Source: Rhizomys pruinosus (Eukaryota > Chordata > Mammalia > Rodentia > Spalacidae). From it: a DNA stretch of 64,000 nucleotides. Where the stretch lies: contig VZQC01009964.1 in the NCBI GenBank assembly GCA_009823505.1, positions 85,001-149,000 on the forward strand, read 5' to 3'. Positions within the stretch are counted from its first letter, which is position 1; each line of letters begins with the position of its first letter. Shown here piece by piece: positions 10,948 through 22,355 of this stretch. The notes beneath the pieces are model-generated. The model did no database searches and had not been told where the DNA came from. It was given only the letters and a program-made list of their open reading frames with translations. The position numbers were made by a program, and so were the translations under genes.

Positions 10948-12525
10948 CAGGCCCTCTGTGGAATCCTATTAGTAGCAAACTATTTTTATTTTTTAATTTT
11001 ATTTCATTTTATTATGTGTTGTGATTGAGTGTACTGTCTGCCTGCTAGGTTGGGTGCACCCATATGTCGTGCAATGCCTCGGAGGTCAGAGAGGAGGCAT
11101 TGGATTCCCTAGAACTGATTGTTAAAGCTGGTTCTTACTGCTGCATGTGGGTGCTGCGGGACTCGAACCCGGGGTCCTCTGCAAGAAGCAGTCGGTGCTC
11201 CTAACTTCCACTAGGCCATCTCTCCAGCCCATCTCCGTAACAACTATTTTTAATGAATCCTCACGAAGTTAAGCTTACCTTCTAGGTGCGCAGAAGGTTT
11301 TTAATACAAGAGATATTTCTTAACTCCCCCCAAGATAAGGAGACAATACATGATGATGAGTGTTCTCCAGCTGTAGATTGGAGCCAGCTGTTATAGAGGT
11401 ATTCTCTTGTAAAATCGTAAATGCCTTCTTTAAGATAATGGAACATAGAAAACGTGTGAAAAGATTAGTCCCTATTCAGAACCAAATATAATGCTAAAGT
11501 CTCCTTAAGCTATGACTTAAGCAAAATAATAATTACAGGAGAAGCTCTGACACACAATGGATTACTTCTACCAAGGAAGCATGTTGGCCAGGGGATCAAG
11601 CCCCCACAAAAATGTAACGGCTCTCTGGCCTCCAAACTGGGATGACTACAGGAAGAGAGGCAATAAGGCCTTGTTGTGTGAAGACCTGATTGTAAACAGT
11701 GGAAGCGTATATAGGAGACCGCACTTGGCGAGTTATAAGATGGGTGCTTGGATAGCAAGAGGAGCGGTTACAAAGGATTCACTAAGACATAATTAGCGAA
11801 ATATAGGTCTCCTTTGCGTCAAGTCAAGACTCACTCACAGTGTCAGCACCAGTCTACACCTCATCTGCCTGGAAATTCACTGTGCAAGCAGTTGGCTAGC
11901 CATATGCCTGTATATCCCAAATTCTAATTGCATTCTTAGCTCTCTCCTTGGGAGGCTAATAACCCCATGTGATGCCACAAGCTGTACATCCTGCATACGG
12001 TTAGGAGATGTTATATAATACCACAGGAAGGACCCGTCATACTAAAACAGAAGGAAAATGTGAATTGCAGGGCTATCTAACATACCATCCAAACTCGTGT
12101 CTATACCAAGTAACTCATACCATACAACAAAACTACAACACACTATAGACTGTGGACCACTATTGATCACTTGATTGAACATACAAGACCCCACATGCTG
12201 GATGGTGAGACCCATGAGCTGTGTGGGTTTGGGCACAACGGCTCGTAATATTGGTCTTTACATGAAGGATGCTCGTTACTCATAATATTTAAGATTATCA
12301 CCTATCTGTTAACAAAAAATGAAAAAAAAACCAAAAAACAAAAACAAAAAACAGAGAAAAGATGCGAGAAAAGTATGGCAAGAATGCCATGAGCTTGGTG
12401 AGGGTACGGGTGGGGTGGGGGTAAGGGAAGGGGATATATCAACTGAATGACAAAAAAAAAAAAAAAAATGAGAGAAATACACAACAAAAACAATTAATAA
12501 TAAAAATAAAAATATTTTGTTGTGA
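10948..12525 (+). mobile_element. Young L1 3' UTR, copy A, with a ~330-base internal deletion
   Basis: It aligns base by base with the L1 3' UTRs at 46-48.5 kb and 50.1-52.1 kb but carries many single-base indels. A B2 interrupts it at about 10,989-11,234. Near 12,140 the sequence jumps from the cataacaa point to aactacaacacactatag, skipping about 330 bases present in the other copies. The missing block appears in the next copy. An A-rich end lies at about 12,450-12,525. Confidence 0.82.
10989..11234 (-). mobile_element. B2 SINE inside L1 copy A
   Basis: Full B2 body, ending ggccatctctccagccc at about 11,230. Flanks gtagcaaactattttta (10,972-10,988) and gtaacaactattttta (about 11,237-11,252) look like a target-site duplication from the L1 3' UTR. 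Confidence 0.88.
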
Positions 12526-13190
12526 ACCCCCTGATATCTAATGTGTGTGCTCTTTATTAGTAGGATCAAAAGGCTAGATATATTATAACTGTTAAATACA
12601 CTATCTATCTAATTGTTGTGTGCTTCATTAGTTAGGATCGAAAGGGTTAGCCTGGCAAGCTGTCAGCCCATGAACGAACAACAGCCAGAATTGACTAGAG
12701 ACCAAGATCACAGCTCCAGGAAGAGAGACGTTTCTGCTCATCCACCCATGCCCTTTCTCTAACCATGGGGAGCAATCTGCGAAAGAGGGGGACGCGTAGA
12801 TTGTAAGGGCTGGCAGATGGAGTGAATGGTGAAAACTACAACAATAGACTGGGATCACTCACTTGATCAAACTGGTTGAACATACAAGCCTCTCGCTGGA
12901 TGGTGGGACCCAGGAGCCTGTGTGGTGTTTGAGCATCAACTGCTGCAAAATGGTTTTACCATGAAGGATGCTTGTACTCAAAATTATTACTTATTGTAAA
13001 AAATGAAAACAAAACAAAACAAAAAAAAAAAAACAGAGAAAGATGCAGACAAATGTTACGGCAGAATGCATGATCGGGATGGGAGGGTGGGTAGGGGGAA
13101 GGTAAAGAGGATTATATGCCTTGTGAAGAAAACTGCAATTGATAAATGATGTATGAAATACTAAAGCATCAATAAAAAAAATACTTACGG
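12526..13190 (+). mobile_element. Young L1 3' UTR, copy B (3' part only)
   Basis: Starts within the 3' UTR and runs to the aataaaaaaa end at about 13,180. It has a private tandem duplication of the tatctaattg...gtgcttcattag block and an (AAAAC)n insertion before acagagaaagatgcag. Both features are shared only with copy C at 15.9-16.6 kb. Confidence 0.85.
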
Positions 13191-13920
13191 GAAGAAAATG
13201 AACCAGACAAGTCACTCTCCCATATTCTTCCTTCCTAACCTTCCCCTTACCTCCTGGACCAGCCGCTATGCCAAATTTCGCTTCGCGCTAAATAGTCCTC
13301 CTGATCAAAAATCCCACTGAAGATTACGGACGCAGCTAATAAAGAGCCTAAGTCTACCTTAATTATAGGTGCAAACCGTGCCTATGAAGCATATGCTAAA
13401 AGGCACTCCCCAGATGATTCCCAGTTCCTATCTGAGCGCGGACAAAGGTAATTAATGCGCTAAATGATGAAGGCTACAATGGACTCCCATGGAAACCAAA
13501 CCGAGAAAGAGATTCACAAATAAACTGGTATAGGAATCACTCATTAATCAGCGACAAACAAAGCAAAGCTAAGAAAGCGAAGGATAGAACTATCCTAATG
13601 GTCTCTCCGCAATTAGGAAGATAACTCGATGATCCGTCGGGAGCGCTCACGATACATTTACTGACACCCTAAATAGGCCGCCCAGGGACACTTAGCAGAC
13701 TAGCTCCCATTCCCATACCAGGAGACTGACCACCGGGCGTCTAAATGAAACCGCAATAAGGCTAGATTTGAAGGTGGCATGCGTCATTAGTAACAAGCCG
13801 AGCGTGGCGCAATACGACTCTGGATGAGCACTCGTCTGATTACTTTCTTCTTATGAGTCACAGCCTATTGGCAGTACCCTACGAGAATAATACCATACGA
13901 GACTTCCCCCTCCCCCCTCC
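13191..13920. other. CpG-rich unassigned block
   Basis: I recognise no repeat or gene. By hand about 30 CpG dinucleotides fall in some 660 bases, far above the rest of this window outside young L1, without the high G+C of a CpG island. Consistent with uncorrected noisy reads, but other origins are possible. Confidence 0.6.
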
Positions 13921-13924
13921 CCCT

Positions 13925-14088
13925 CATTTTTAATGCCCACAGTAGGCATTCTCCTCCCACTATCACTCAACAATCAGAAATGCCACGGACATTTAGCAAT
14001 AGGCCAGTCTAATGGAAACAATTCCTCAACCGAAGAGCCCTCTACCCAGGTTATGTCAAGTTGAAACTAAAGCAATCCAGCACAATAA
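13925..14088 (-). mobile_element. URR1-like DNA transposon fragment, degraded
   Basis: Order and wording match other URR1 copies here: cccacagtaggca, actcaacaatcagaaatgcc, atgtcaagttgaaactaaag, and the end atccagcacaataat. Nonautonomous hAT-Charlie type. Confidence 0.65.
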
Positions 14089-15004
14089 TAGAGCCTTCTA
14101 TGAATGAACCACTGGCTATTTATTGAAAGTCATAGCAGAAAATGTCACCCGGGAGACCAGCTCTCATTCATATCTCACTGATTTCCTGGGAGAACAAACA
14201 TATTAGCCCATTTCTTTCCAACTGGACTCAGCAATATCAACTAATGTGCAATACTTTTACTCAAAAGTTCACTCCATGCCTCATTTATAAGATAAAAAAT
14301 TATATAAGCAATATCTGTGCAGTATATTTGATATTGTCCTGGGTGTTTCATGTAAAATACTATTTCATAGTTGTGATAGACCATAAATTTCCTGCACTAC
14401 CTCCGGAAAAATTTTAAGAATTTAAGAATTTAAGAACTACCATATCAACACTTATTGTCTTCTTTCAGGAGATGGTTCTAGAATCCTCAGCACAACACAA
14501 GTTTAATTTTGCTGACGAAATATTAAAGTTAATCATTTACCAAGCTTAAAGTTCGTGTTTTTACTTACATCTGTTAAATTTATTTTTTTACAAAGTTTAT
14601 ACTCATCACTCTCAAGGTCACTTCTGGCAGCGAGGGAAAGCTATTTGAACAAAAACGAAAGCCACAAAGAAATGGCTTTTCTTTGGATTCTTATTTCAGA
14701 TCAGAATCCCAAACAGCAATGTACTTCCAAAGCCTTGCTATTGGACCATAGCCTACATTGTCTTCATCAATCAGTTCAGTCTCTAAGAATCAGATGTAAA
14801 AGCACCATATTGCTGTACTCTTGGCATCTGCTAACTTTCCCCTCCTAAAGACCAACTCACTTACTTCATATGTTTTGCAGCTGTTTGGGTTTGTTTGTCT
14901 TATCACTTGCTGTGTCAAGCACTATGCCTAGACGGGCCACTTATATAATTTAACAATAGTTCTGGGGTTGGGGCATGGGGAGGAGGGGGTTGGTGGTGAT
15001 TTTT
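14089..15004. other. Unique AT-rich sequence
   Basis: Normal CpG depletion returns. No repeat or exon recognised. An open frame of 97 codons near 14,555-14,848 has no recognisable domain. Confidence 0.5.
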
Positions 15005-15168
15005 GTTTTTTTTTTTTGAGATTGAGACAGGGTTCCCTGTAGCCCCAGCTTTGGGCTTAGCATGATCTATTGGACCAAGTGGGCTTCCCCTCTCAACAGT
15101 ATCCACCTGCCTCTGGCCTCTTCAGTGCTGGGATTAAAGAAGGCCTGGGCCACCATACCTCTTGGCGT
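15005..15168 (-). mobile_element. Degenerate B1 SINE
   Basis: Gagacagggttccctgtagc, cacctgcctctggcctc and gtgctgggattaaagaagg are in B1 order. The T-rich stretch after it (15,171-15,190) may belong to another tail. Confidence 0.85.
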
Positions 15169-15190
15169 TATTTTTTTTTTTTTTTTTTTA

Positions 15191-15900
15191 ACATGCACTA
15201 TGAAACTTCTGTTTAGGCAGGTTTATGCCAAATCACGAATTCCAGATTCAGGTACTTTTCTACTATAATAAAAATCAAAACAATACATTTATAAAGTAAC
15301 ATAACCATCCAAATTCACATTAAGTTCACCTGTAGAATATCTACTACAAGCACCATCCTCCAAAAATGCAGTCCTCCCTTTCTACCTACTGTTCACAGAA
15401 CTACTTTCTGTTGGTTAACTTTTTGGCGAGTTTTGTACTTTGGTTTATTGTGCCTCACAACAAACATAGTTTTTTACTATTATGTACTTAACATTTAATT
15501 TCATTCCCTAAAACATGTCCTAGTCTCAATTCTTAGTTAAAGCGATTTTTCAGAAAGGTCTAACTCTTAAAGGGAAAGTTTTTTTTTAAAACCTGGATTG
15601 ACAATCCCTCAAAAATAAGGAGTTGATAGTAATCAATTAGTCCTCAGACTATATTTGTAAATTCCCTTTCCTAGGGATAACAACTCTTCATCAAAAAGAT
15701 CTAGAAGTTACACAAATAACCTTATGAAGGTCTTGACATACAGAAGTATGAATGAAAGTAGACCACAGAAGACAGTAATGGAGTGGTAAGCTAGAACCAA
15801 AATGTAAAAGACTTTTAATGACATGCTAAGGGAACTGCAATAATTTTTTCCTAAAATAAACTTTTTGAGAAAATTCTGTTTTGTTTTTTAAAAAAATGAA
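15191..15900. other. Unique AT-rich sequence
   Basis: No gene or repeat recognised. Ends in T and A runs just before L1 copy C. Confidence 0.5.
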
Positions 15901-15901
15901 A

Positions 15902-16616
15902 AAGTGTCTTTACCCAAAGTAACCCTACCATAAAACAATTAGTTACTGTTTAAATACCTATATATCTAATTGCGTGTGCTTCATTAGTAGGACGAAAGGT
16001 TATGTATTTTATACTGTTTACAACTTATATATCTTAATTGTGTTTGTGTGTGCTTCATTGTAGGATCGAAAGGTTTATGCCTGGACAAGCTGACAACCCA
16101 TGAAAGAAAACAGCCGAAGTTGACCAGAGTCCAAGACAACATGCTCCAGAGAAAGTAGGGGATCGTTTTGCATCTAATCCAGGTGTGCCCTTTTCATAAG
16201 CCTAGGGGGAACCATCTTCGGAAAGGGGGGCGCGGTACAAGTAAGGGCCCCTCGGCTGCGATTGGGTGAATGGTGAAAACTACAACAAATATAGACTGGA
16301 CACTCCTTTGACCAACTTGCTTGAACATACCAATCCCCTGCTGTATGGTGTGACCCATGAGCTGTGTGGGTTTGAGCACAACTGCTTGCAAATTGGTTTT
16401 ACATGAAGGATGCTTGTACTCACAAATTATCACTTATTGTTAAAAAAATGAAAACAAAACAAAACAAAACAAAAAAACAGAGAAAGATGCAGAAAAGTTA
16501 TGGCAGAATGCATGATCTGGGATGGGTAGGGGTGGGGTGGGGGGAAGGTAAAGGGATATATGCCTGAACTGAATTGGAAAATGATGTATGCAATACACAA
16601 AGCATCAATAAAAAAA
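15902..16616 (+). mobile_element. Young L1 3' UTR, copy C
   Basis: Begins at gtgtctttacccaaagtaac in the 3' UTR and ends agcatcaataaaaaaaat. It shares with copy B the internal duplication, the (AAAAC)n block, the gaaggtaaa variant and about 30 bases of flank beyond the tail, suggesting both copies represent one insertion. Confidence 0.88.
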
Positions 16617-16649
16617 ATATTACTGGGAAAGAAAATGACCAGAAGTCAT

Positions 16650-17392
16650 CGTAGAACATTCTACACACATCGATTTTCTGTTTTAGGATTAATGACTGGG
16701 GTCACTCAGAGCAGCCCTTTAAAATTTCTACCCAAGGCATTTTTTAATTAGAAGTCCTTTTTGCTTCCTGCATATATCCAATAACATGAACTATTGCAGT
16801 ATATCATATATCTTAATTTAGAGATTAAAATTAGATTCTCTGTTTATGCTTTATTGTTTCCCACTTCCAAACACAGATTACTTAATAATTTCTCTTTAAT
16901 GGAAGTATATTAGAAAGTGTGGAGAATGTTAACATGCAAGAATTTTAATGGTCAACATTTGCATAACATATCAGTATTATAAGCTCCAAACTTACTACAG
17001 GGCCTTTCTATTTAGTCTCCTTTGCTATAGTTTTTGGGGAATGAGGGCATACAGGCAAGTATGCCTGTATGCCCTCAAGTAGTTCTTGGTTCTTAGAGTT
17101 ATTAATTATATAAATTATTAAATTTCTAAATATCAAAAAAATTTCACTTTTGTTTCCCGCCTCCTACTGTGTATTATCTTCTCTGTTGAATAAGACAGAA
17201 AATAAAACTCATATTATTGATCCTAAAAAAAAATTAACCTCATTTACAGACCTAATTAATTTGCATATCTTAAACATCCTTGTGCATATTGAAATTAATT
17301 TGCCTGAAACTTTTTAAATACATCAAATACTTGAGTGAGCAAAATCCTATATCCAACAGACAGGCCCTTTCTTGTTTTGGAGCAGTTTTAGT
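16650..17392. other. Unique AT-rich sequence with a perfect hairpin
   Basis: No repeat family recognised apart from the 16-bp-arm palindrome listed separately. No coding signal. Confidence 0.5.
17042..17077. repeat. Perfect inverted repeat, 16-bp arms, 4-base loop
   Basis: Arms tgagggcatacaggca and tgcctgtatgccctca flank agta. It can form a strong hairpin or cruciform. No T run follows on either side to suggest a transcription terminator. Confidence 0.96.
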
Positions 17393-17417
17393 AAATTAAT
17401 TAATTAATTAATTAATA
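17393..17417. repeat. (TTAA)n microsatellite
   Basis: Six TTAA units preceding a B3-family tail. Confidence 0.95.
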
Positions 17418-17617
17418 TTTAAAAATTATTTATTATTTTGTTTTATGTATATGGGTATATTGCCTGCATGTATGTAAGTGCACCTGGTCACGTGATGCCT
17501 TCAGAGGTCAGAAGATCTCTGCGGTGGGATTCCCTGGAACTGGAGTTACTGACAGTTGTCAGCTGGTATGGGAGTGCTGGGATTTGAACTTAGGGGCTGA
17601 GTTCTTTCTAGCCCCTG
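17418..17617 (-). mobile_element. B3/B2-family SINE
   Basis: T-rich tail, ttgcctgcatgtatgtaagt, tccctggaactggagttac and a shortened head ending ttctagcccc. Confidence 0.88.
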
Positions 17618-18054
17618 ATTAATATTGGTAAATATGAGACATCAAATTTAGTTATATATCTAAATTATTTACAAACAAACCTTTTACTCTTTTAAATGAA
17701 AAGCACAAATGACTTCAATTTTGAATTACTTGTTTTAGTTAAGAAAATTGATTATCTTTACCATTGTAAAGCATTGCTAAATTTGACAAAAATAGTAACA
17801 AAGTTTTCATAGTCTTCATTATTTTTATATTATTCTATGGTTTTGAAATCATATATGTGACCCAAAGTGCAGATTCCTTGTATCTGGGCTGAGGTAAGGG
17901 AAATGGAGGCTAGGAACACAAAGTAGAAGTTATCTCCCAGCAGAAAATGGACGCTTCCTACGTGAGTTGCAGCAGAGCCTGTAGAATCCTTCCTCTCCTT
18001 TGCCTCGAGACTGCTAACTAGATGAATATCCAAGTTTGTCTCTCATGGGGTTCA
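17618..18054. other. Unique sequence
   Basis: No repeat or exon seen. An open frame at 17,830-18,033 on the minus strand has no recognisable domain. Confidence 0.45.
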
Positions 18055-18348
18055 CTCTGGCTTAAGTTTGTGCTCTACTACTCATATGTCAAAATCCTAA
18101 CCTGCAAGGTGACTTGTGAGGAAGTGAGGTATTTGGGTCATGCAAATGGGGTTGTCATGCTTGAGTAAGATTGGAACTCTTAAAGAGGGCCAAAGGGAGT
18201 CCTGGTTCTGAACCAGAAAGGAGGCATTCAACAGACCCAAATCTCATGTTACCTTGGACTGCCAGGGTTCAGAACCATGGCAGATATGTTTGCAGTGCTT
18301 GTAAGTCACCCGCCTGTGGTCTCTTGTTACAGAATCTTAGTGAATGGA
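18055..18348 (+). mobile_element. MLT1-like LTR (ERVL-MaLR), plus orientation
   Basis: Ancient solitary LTR. Landmarks in order: tcaaaatcctaacctgcaag, gaggtatttgggtcatgcaa, cttaaagagggcc, ccttggactgccagggttca and a cttgtaagtcaccc-like end. No internal retroviral genes are present. Confidence 0.7.
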
Positions 18349-18435
18349 GGCAGATGTTTCTCAAGCTTTACTTTTATCCAGTTTTTGTCCTTTAATATTT
18401 TATTCCTTGTTTTGGATAAGAGAATTCTTAAAAGT

Positions 18436-18436
18436 C

Positions 18437-18489
<53 letters not shown>

Positions 18490-18503
18490 ATCTATCTATC
18501 TAT
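18436..18503. repeat. (ATCT)n microsatellite
   Basis: About 17 CTAT units, interrupted once by catctat. Tyr-Leu-Ser-Ile repeats in open frames come from this. Confidence 0.97.
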
Positions 18504-18704
18504 TCAATGTGCATGAGTGTTATGCCTGCATGTGTGTAATTGCACCAGTGTCCTGCAGTGCCCATGGAGGACAGAAGAGGACACTGCATCCTTTAGAACT
18601 GGAGTTACAGATGTAGTGAGTTGCCATGTGCGTGCAGGTATTTGAACTTGGGTCTTCTACAAGAACAGGCAGTATTCTTAACTGCTGAGCCATCTCTCCA
18701 GCCC
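18504..18704 (-). mobile_element. B2/B3-family SINE
   Basis: Has ttatgcctgcatgtgtgtaa, agaactggagttacagatg and gagccatctctccagcccc in order on the minus strand. Confidence 0.9.
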
Positions 18705-18964
18705 CATAAGTTTTATAATTAAAAAATTGTGATAAAAGTTAAACTTAAAAGTCAGACTACTTTTTGTAGGTTTCAGAGTAATTTCTTCAAAGGCTCTTAA
18801 CAATTTAACTACGCTTTCTCCTCTCTCTGCAGTCTTCATGGGAGCCTTAATGCCTTTCTACTCCTGCTTGGGTGACCTGTCCTGATTTTTTGCTAGGTGA
18901 TTGGAAGAATTAATTCAACTTCTTATTTCTCATCAAGATGGTCACATTTTCTGTAGATTTAAAA

Positions 18965-19180
18965 CTTTTTATTTTTAATGTATGTGTGAGCTGTGTGTCT
19001 CTGTGTGGATTTGTGCACATGTATGTAGGCAACTATGGAGACCAGAAGAGGGCATTGAATTTCTTGGAGCTGGAGTCATAGGCTGTCACGAGTTGGCCAG
19101 TAGGATGCTGGGAACCCAACTTGGGTCCTTTGCAAAAGCAGTATGCACTCTTAACCACAGAACTGATTTTCTGTCCCTGT
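18965..19180 (-). mobile_element. B3-family SINE
   Basis: Degenerate: accagaagagggcattgaat, agctggagtcataggctgtc and ttgggtcctttgcaaaagca, with a decayed head. Confidence 0.82.
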
Positions 19181-19261
19181 TATTGGGTTTGTATTGCTAA
19201 TTGTTTTTTTTATTTCTGTCTGCTGGCCACAATTCCATATTTATTTAGATCTAAGAGATTA

Positions 19262-19955
19262 GGGGCTGGAGAGATGGTTCAGTTGGTAGAGCACTTGCTA
19301 TGTATTCATGAAGACTCAGACTTGAGTTTTATTCTGAGCACCACATAAAAAGCCATGTGTGTTGGTGCATGATTGTAACCCCAGCTCTGAGGAAGTGGAG
19401 ACAGGAAGATCCCCGAGAACCTGACCTAAAGGGTTTATTCATCTTCCATGTCCTGGGTCACAGTTCTTCACTTAGGGAGCTCAAGGTAGGAACTCAGGGC
19501 AGGAACCTGGTGGCAGGAGCTGAAGCACAGGCTATGGAGGAACGCTGCTTAGTGGCTTGCTGCCTTGGCCCATGCTCAGCCTGCTTTCTTATACAATACA
19601 CAACAAAATGCCCAGGGGTGGCATCACCCACAGTGGGCTGGGCTCTCCCACATCACTCAACAATCCAGAAAATACCACACAGACATGGCCACAGGGCAGA
19701 GCAATGGAGGCAGTTCCCCAATTGAGGCTCCCTCAACCCATGTGTGTCAAGTTGACACTAAAGCTATCCAGCACAATAGCTCCCGAGGAGAGGAATGATA
19801 ACCTGAGGTTGACCTCTGGCCTCCACATGCACACATATTCGTGCTTCATCACATATGTGAGTCCTTATACATGTGCACCTGAACACACATGTGCACTTTT
19901 ACAGTTGCCTGCATACCAAATCCACATAAATATCCATACAAACACAAATAATGAA
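19262..19955 (+). mobile_element. B4 SINE split by a URR1 fragment
   Basis: Head ggggctggagagatggttca, then a B1-like half to about 19,427. The typical B4 end (gaggttgacctctggcctcc, then a CA-rich tail) resumes after 19,778. The URR1 fragment in between separates the two halves. Confidence 0.8.
19428..19777 (-). mobile_element. URR1-type DNA transposon (hAT-Charlie), partial
   Basis: Aactcagggcaggaacctgg, gcttagtggcttgctgcctt, ccacagtgggctgggctctc, gtgtcaagttgacactaaag and atccagcacaata in the reverse-complement order of the family. The end farthest from ccagcacaat is missing. Confidence 0.82.
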
Positions 19956-21242
19956 AAGAGACTGATCTCCCTAACATGGAGGGTTGAGATTTTGTGAGAA
20001 CAAGAGTCACGTTAGCAGTTAGCAAGAGTCAGAGCTTCCCATGACAGAGAGGGAAGCACAGTGAATTTCGAGGACAGGTTTCAAAAACTCTGAAATATCT
20101 CAGTGCTCAGGAGGAAAGCTAGAATGTTCTGCCTCTTGCCTCCCCAAGTCGGTCCTTACATGGTGGTCATCACCAAGGGTCCTGGTGAGCCACAGCACAA
20201 AATGACCCTGCATATTGTTCCCAGGGGACTCTCATTCCTTTCAGTTTCTACATACGACTACTTACTGCAGCATGGGATTGCAGAGTAAGCAAGAGTGAAA
20301 AATGATGTGAATGAAGCCACTGTAAACATCTTCAGTGACTGTCTTGTCAGAGGTTCTGAATCACCCATCTGGCTTCTTGCTGGATTGGCTTCCTTCTGCC
20401 AGAGACCAGGAGAAAGGGGAAACCACAGTTTGCTATAGAGCAGGCTGAGTTTTGAGAGGAAGGAAACCCACTGAAGACAGTTCAATACTCGGTCCAGGGG
20501 ACTTCAAGGCACTCATTTAATTAATCACCCCATGCGCCTTCTCATCTAAATGTAGGCTCTGAAACACTCGACACCCTCAAGGAAAATGGATATTTCCATG
20601 GCCCTAAAATGGGCATCAACACCAGCAGGATTTCCGGCAAAGTCCCCTTCAGGTGGCAGCAGCTGACTCCCCGAATGCAGACGAGGAGTAAGATACCAAC
20701 TGCATGGAGATTTTCTTCACCCAGATATCCGGAGAGTTTTCCTGGAGCAAATTATGCCACCCTAGGGTCTATAATGATCAAACTGCACATCTGAGAACCC
20801 AGACTCATAAAGCTATTTCGATGTGCATGGCCAATTCCAAGAAACTTTATAATCTGATGCAGCTCCTAAGCACAAATATGAGATCATTGCTAGTACCCTA
20901 ATCAAGGTCCACACAGTCCAAACTTGAATTACTCCATGGTTCCTTGTGTGTGATTGCTTCCTGCTGGAGTCTATCCTGGGTTTGCCTGTCAAGTTTATTT
21001 ATGGGAAACACAGCCTATCATCCCATCACTACCTCATTCTGTTATTTAGGGTATAAAAATTATACCCATTCTGGCTTCTCGGGATTTCAGTGTCTGGCTA
21101 TCAGCATACCTTCCCTTTCTTGCCTGAATGGCTCTTCCTCCTCATGGACCCCTTTCACACTAGGCATATTTCCAGAGCTCGTTTCTAGATCAAGAGGAGA
21201 ACCTCTTCTGTGAGGCCTCTGCAAGTGCTTTAGGTCATGACC
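19956..21242. other. Unique sequence
   Basis: Low repeat content and fairly balanced composition. I looked for processed-pseudogene or exon signatures (for example around 20,600-20,800) and found only short frames with no recognisable protein. Confidence 0.5.
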
Positions 21243-21320
21243 ACTCATTCATTCATTCATTCGTTCATCAATTCATTCATTCATTCATTCATTCATTCAT
21301 TCATTCATTCATTCATTCAT
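21243..21320. repeat. (ATTC)n microsatellite
   Basis: About 19 ATTC units with two variant units (cgttc, atcaattc) near the left end. Confidence 0.97.
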
Positions 21321-21572
21321 GTTCCATGCATGCTAGACTCTAGATACATCATAAGCCCTCACCTAAGCTACTGCATGTGCATTTGCACAGCTTGTGGTCT
21401 TGCAAAGGGGCCTTGTTGAAGCGGCCAGGAAAAGCTGAACCTTGATAATGCCTCAGTTCCTGAATTCCCTGTTCCCAAACTCTGCAGAACATATATGATT
21501 ATCTGTATTATCGAGTATATTCCTGAATAAAACAACAAATTACTCTTTAGAATTTTATTTATTTATTTGTCT

Positions 21573-21579
21573 CGTGTGT

Positions 21580-21614
<35 letters not shown>
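21573..21614. repeat. (GT)n microsatellite
   Basis: About 20 GT units with one TATG interruption. Confidence 0.95.
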
Positions 21615-21616
<2 letters not shown>

Positions 21617-21750
21617 GAGACAGGGTCTTGCTATATAGCCCAGCTAGTCTTTAATGATGAAGCCAAGGCTGGCCTTGAACTTGTGGCAATCCTCCTGCAT
21701 CAGCCTCTTGGTTCAGAGATAGCAAGCTATTTTGCCACGCCCAGCTTCTC
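21615..21750 (-). mobile_element. Degenerate B1-type SINE
   Basis: Has ggagacagggtcttgctata, caaggctggccttgaacttg and a gccacgcccagctt end in order. Confidence 0.8.
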
Positions 21751-22179
21751 TTCAGTATTTGAAACGTTCAGTGATCGGAAGAGCTGCCCATCATCTGAAT
21801 TTAGTTCCACTGCATCTCCATTGCTGTCCACCCGTTGTGTTCACACTGTCCTATGAACCCTGGAGCTGTCCTTTTGTCATAATGCCATGTGGGTTTATCT
21901 CTGTGGATGGCAGAAATGCTCTTAGGAGATATTATTAGATCAGAATGGCCAGCCACAACTCTATCACCCCTTGAAGTGTCAGTGAAGTGCAGACACAGAT
22001 CCTACAAACCCCGAATTACATGTCTTATACGTACATGTATGAGAATGCATCCTTACCTCAACTTTGCTTTAGCTGACTCCTCTAATTCTACCTAACAAGA
22101 AAGGAAATGTGATGGCAGGAAAGTTGTCATGAAAGAGAGACAGTGTTATTAATCAACTTCAGTTAAAACACCTTATTCT

Positions 22180-22352
22180 GGGGCTGAGGATATAGCTCAG
22201 TTAGTAGAATGCTTGCCTAGAATTAATGAGGCTCTGGGTTCCATCCCCAGCACTGTATAAACTTAATATAGTGGGACATGTTTGTAATTTCAGGAATTCA
22301 AGGTCATCCTTGGCTACACAGAAAGTTCAGTACAGCCTGGGCTACATAAGTA
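22180..22352 (+). mobile_element. ID/B4-type SINE
   Basis: Clear ID head (gctgaggatatagctcagtt, then ggttccatccccagcactg) joined to a B1-like part with caaggtcatccttggctaca. Confidence 0.88.
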
Positions 22353-22355
22353 ATT

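Noticed and set aside
18055..18348. Endogenous retrovirus with genes next to the MLT1-like LTRs
   Set aside because: Only solitary, decayed LTR sequence is present here and at 39.9 kb and 45.7/48.5 kb; no gag, pol or env frames nearby.
20103..20900. Possible processed pseudogene or exon cluster
   Set aside because: Several short frames without a shared reading order, poly-A tail or recognisable protein; left as unique sequence.
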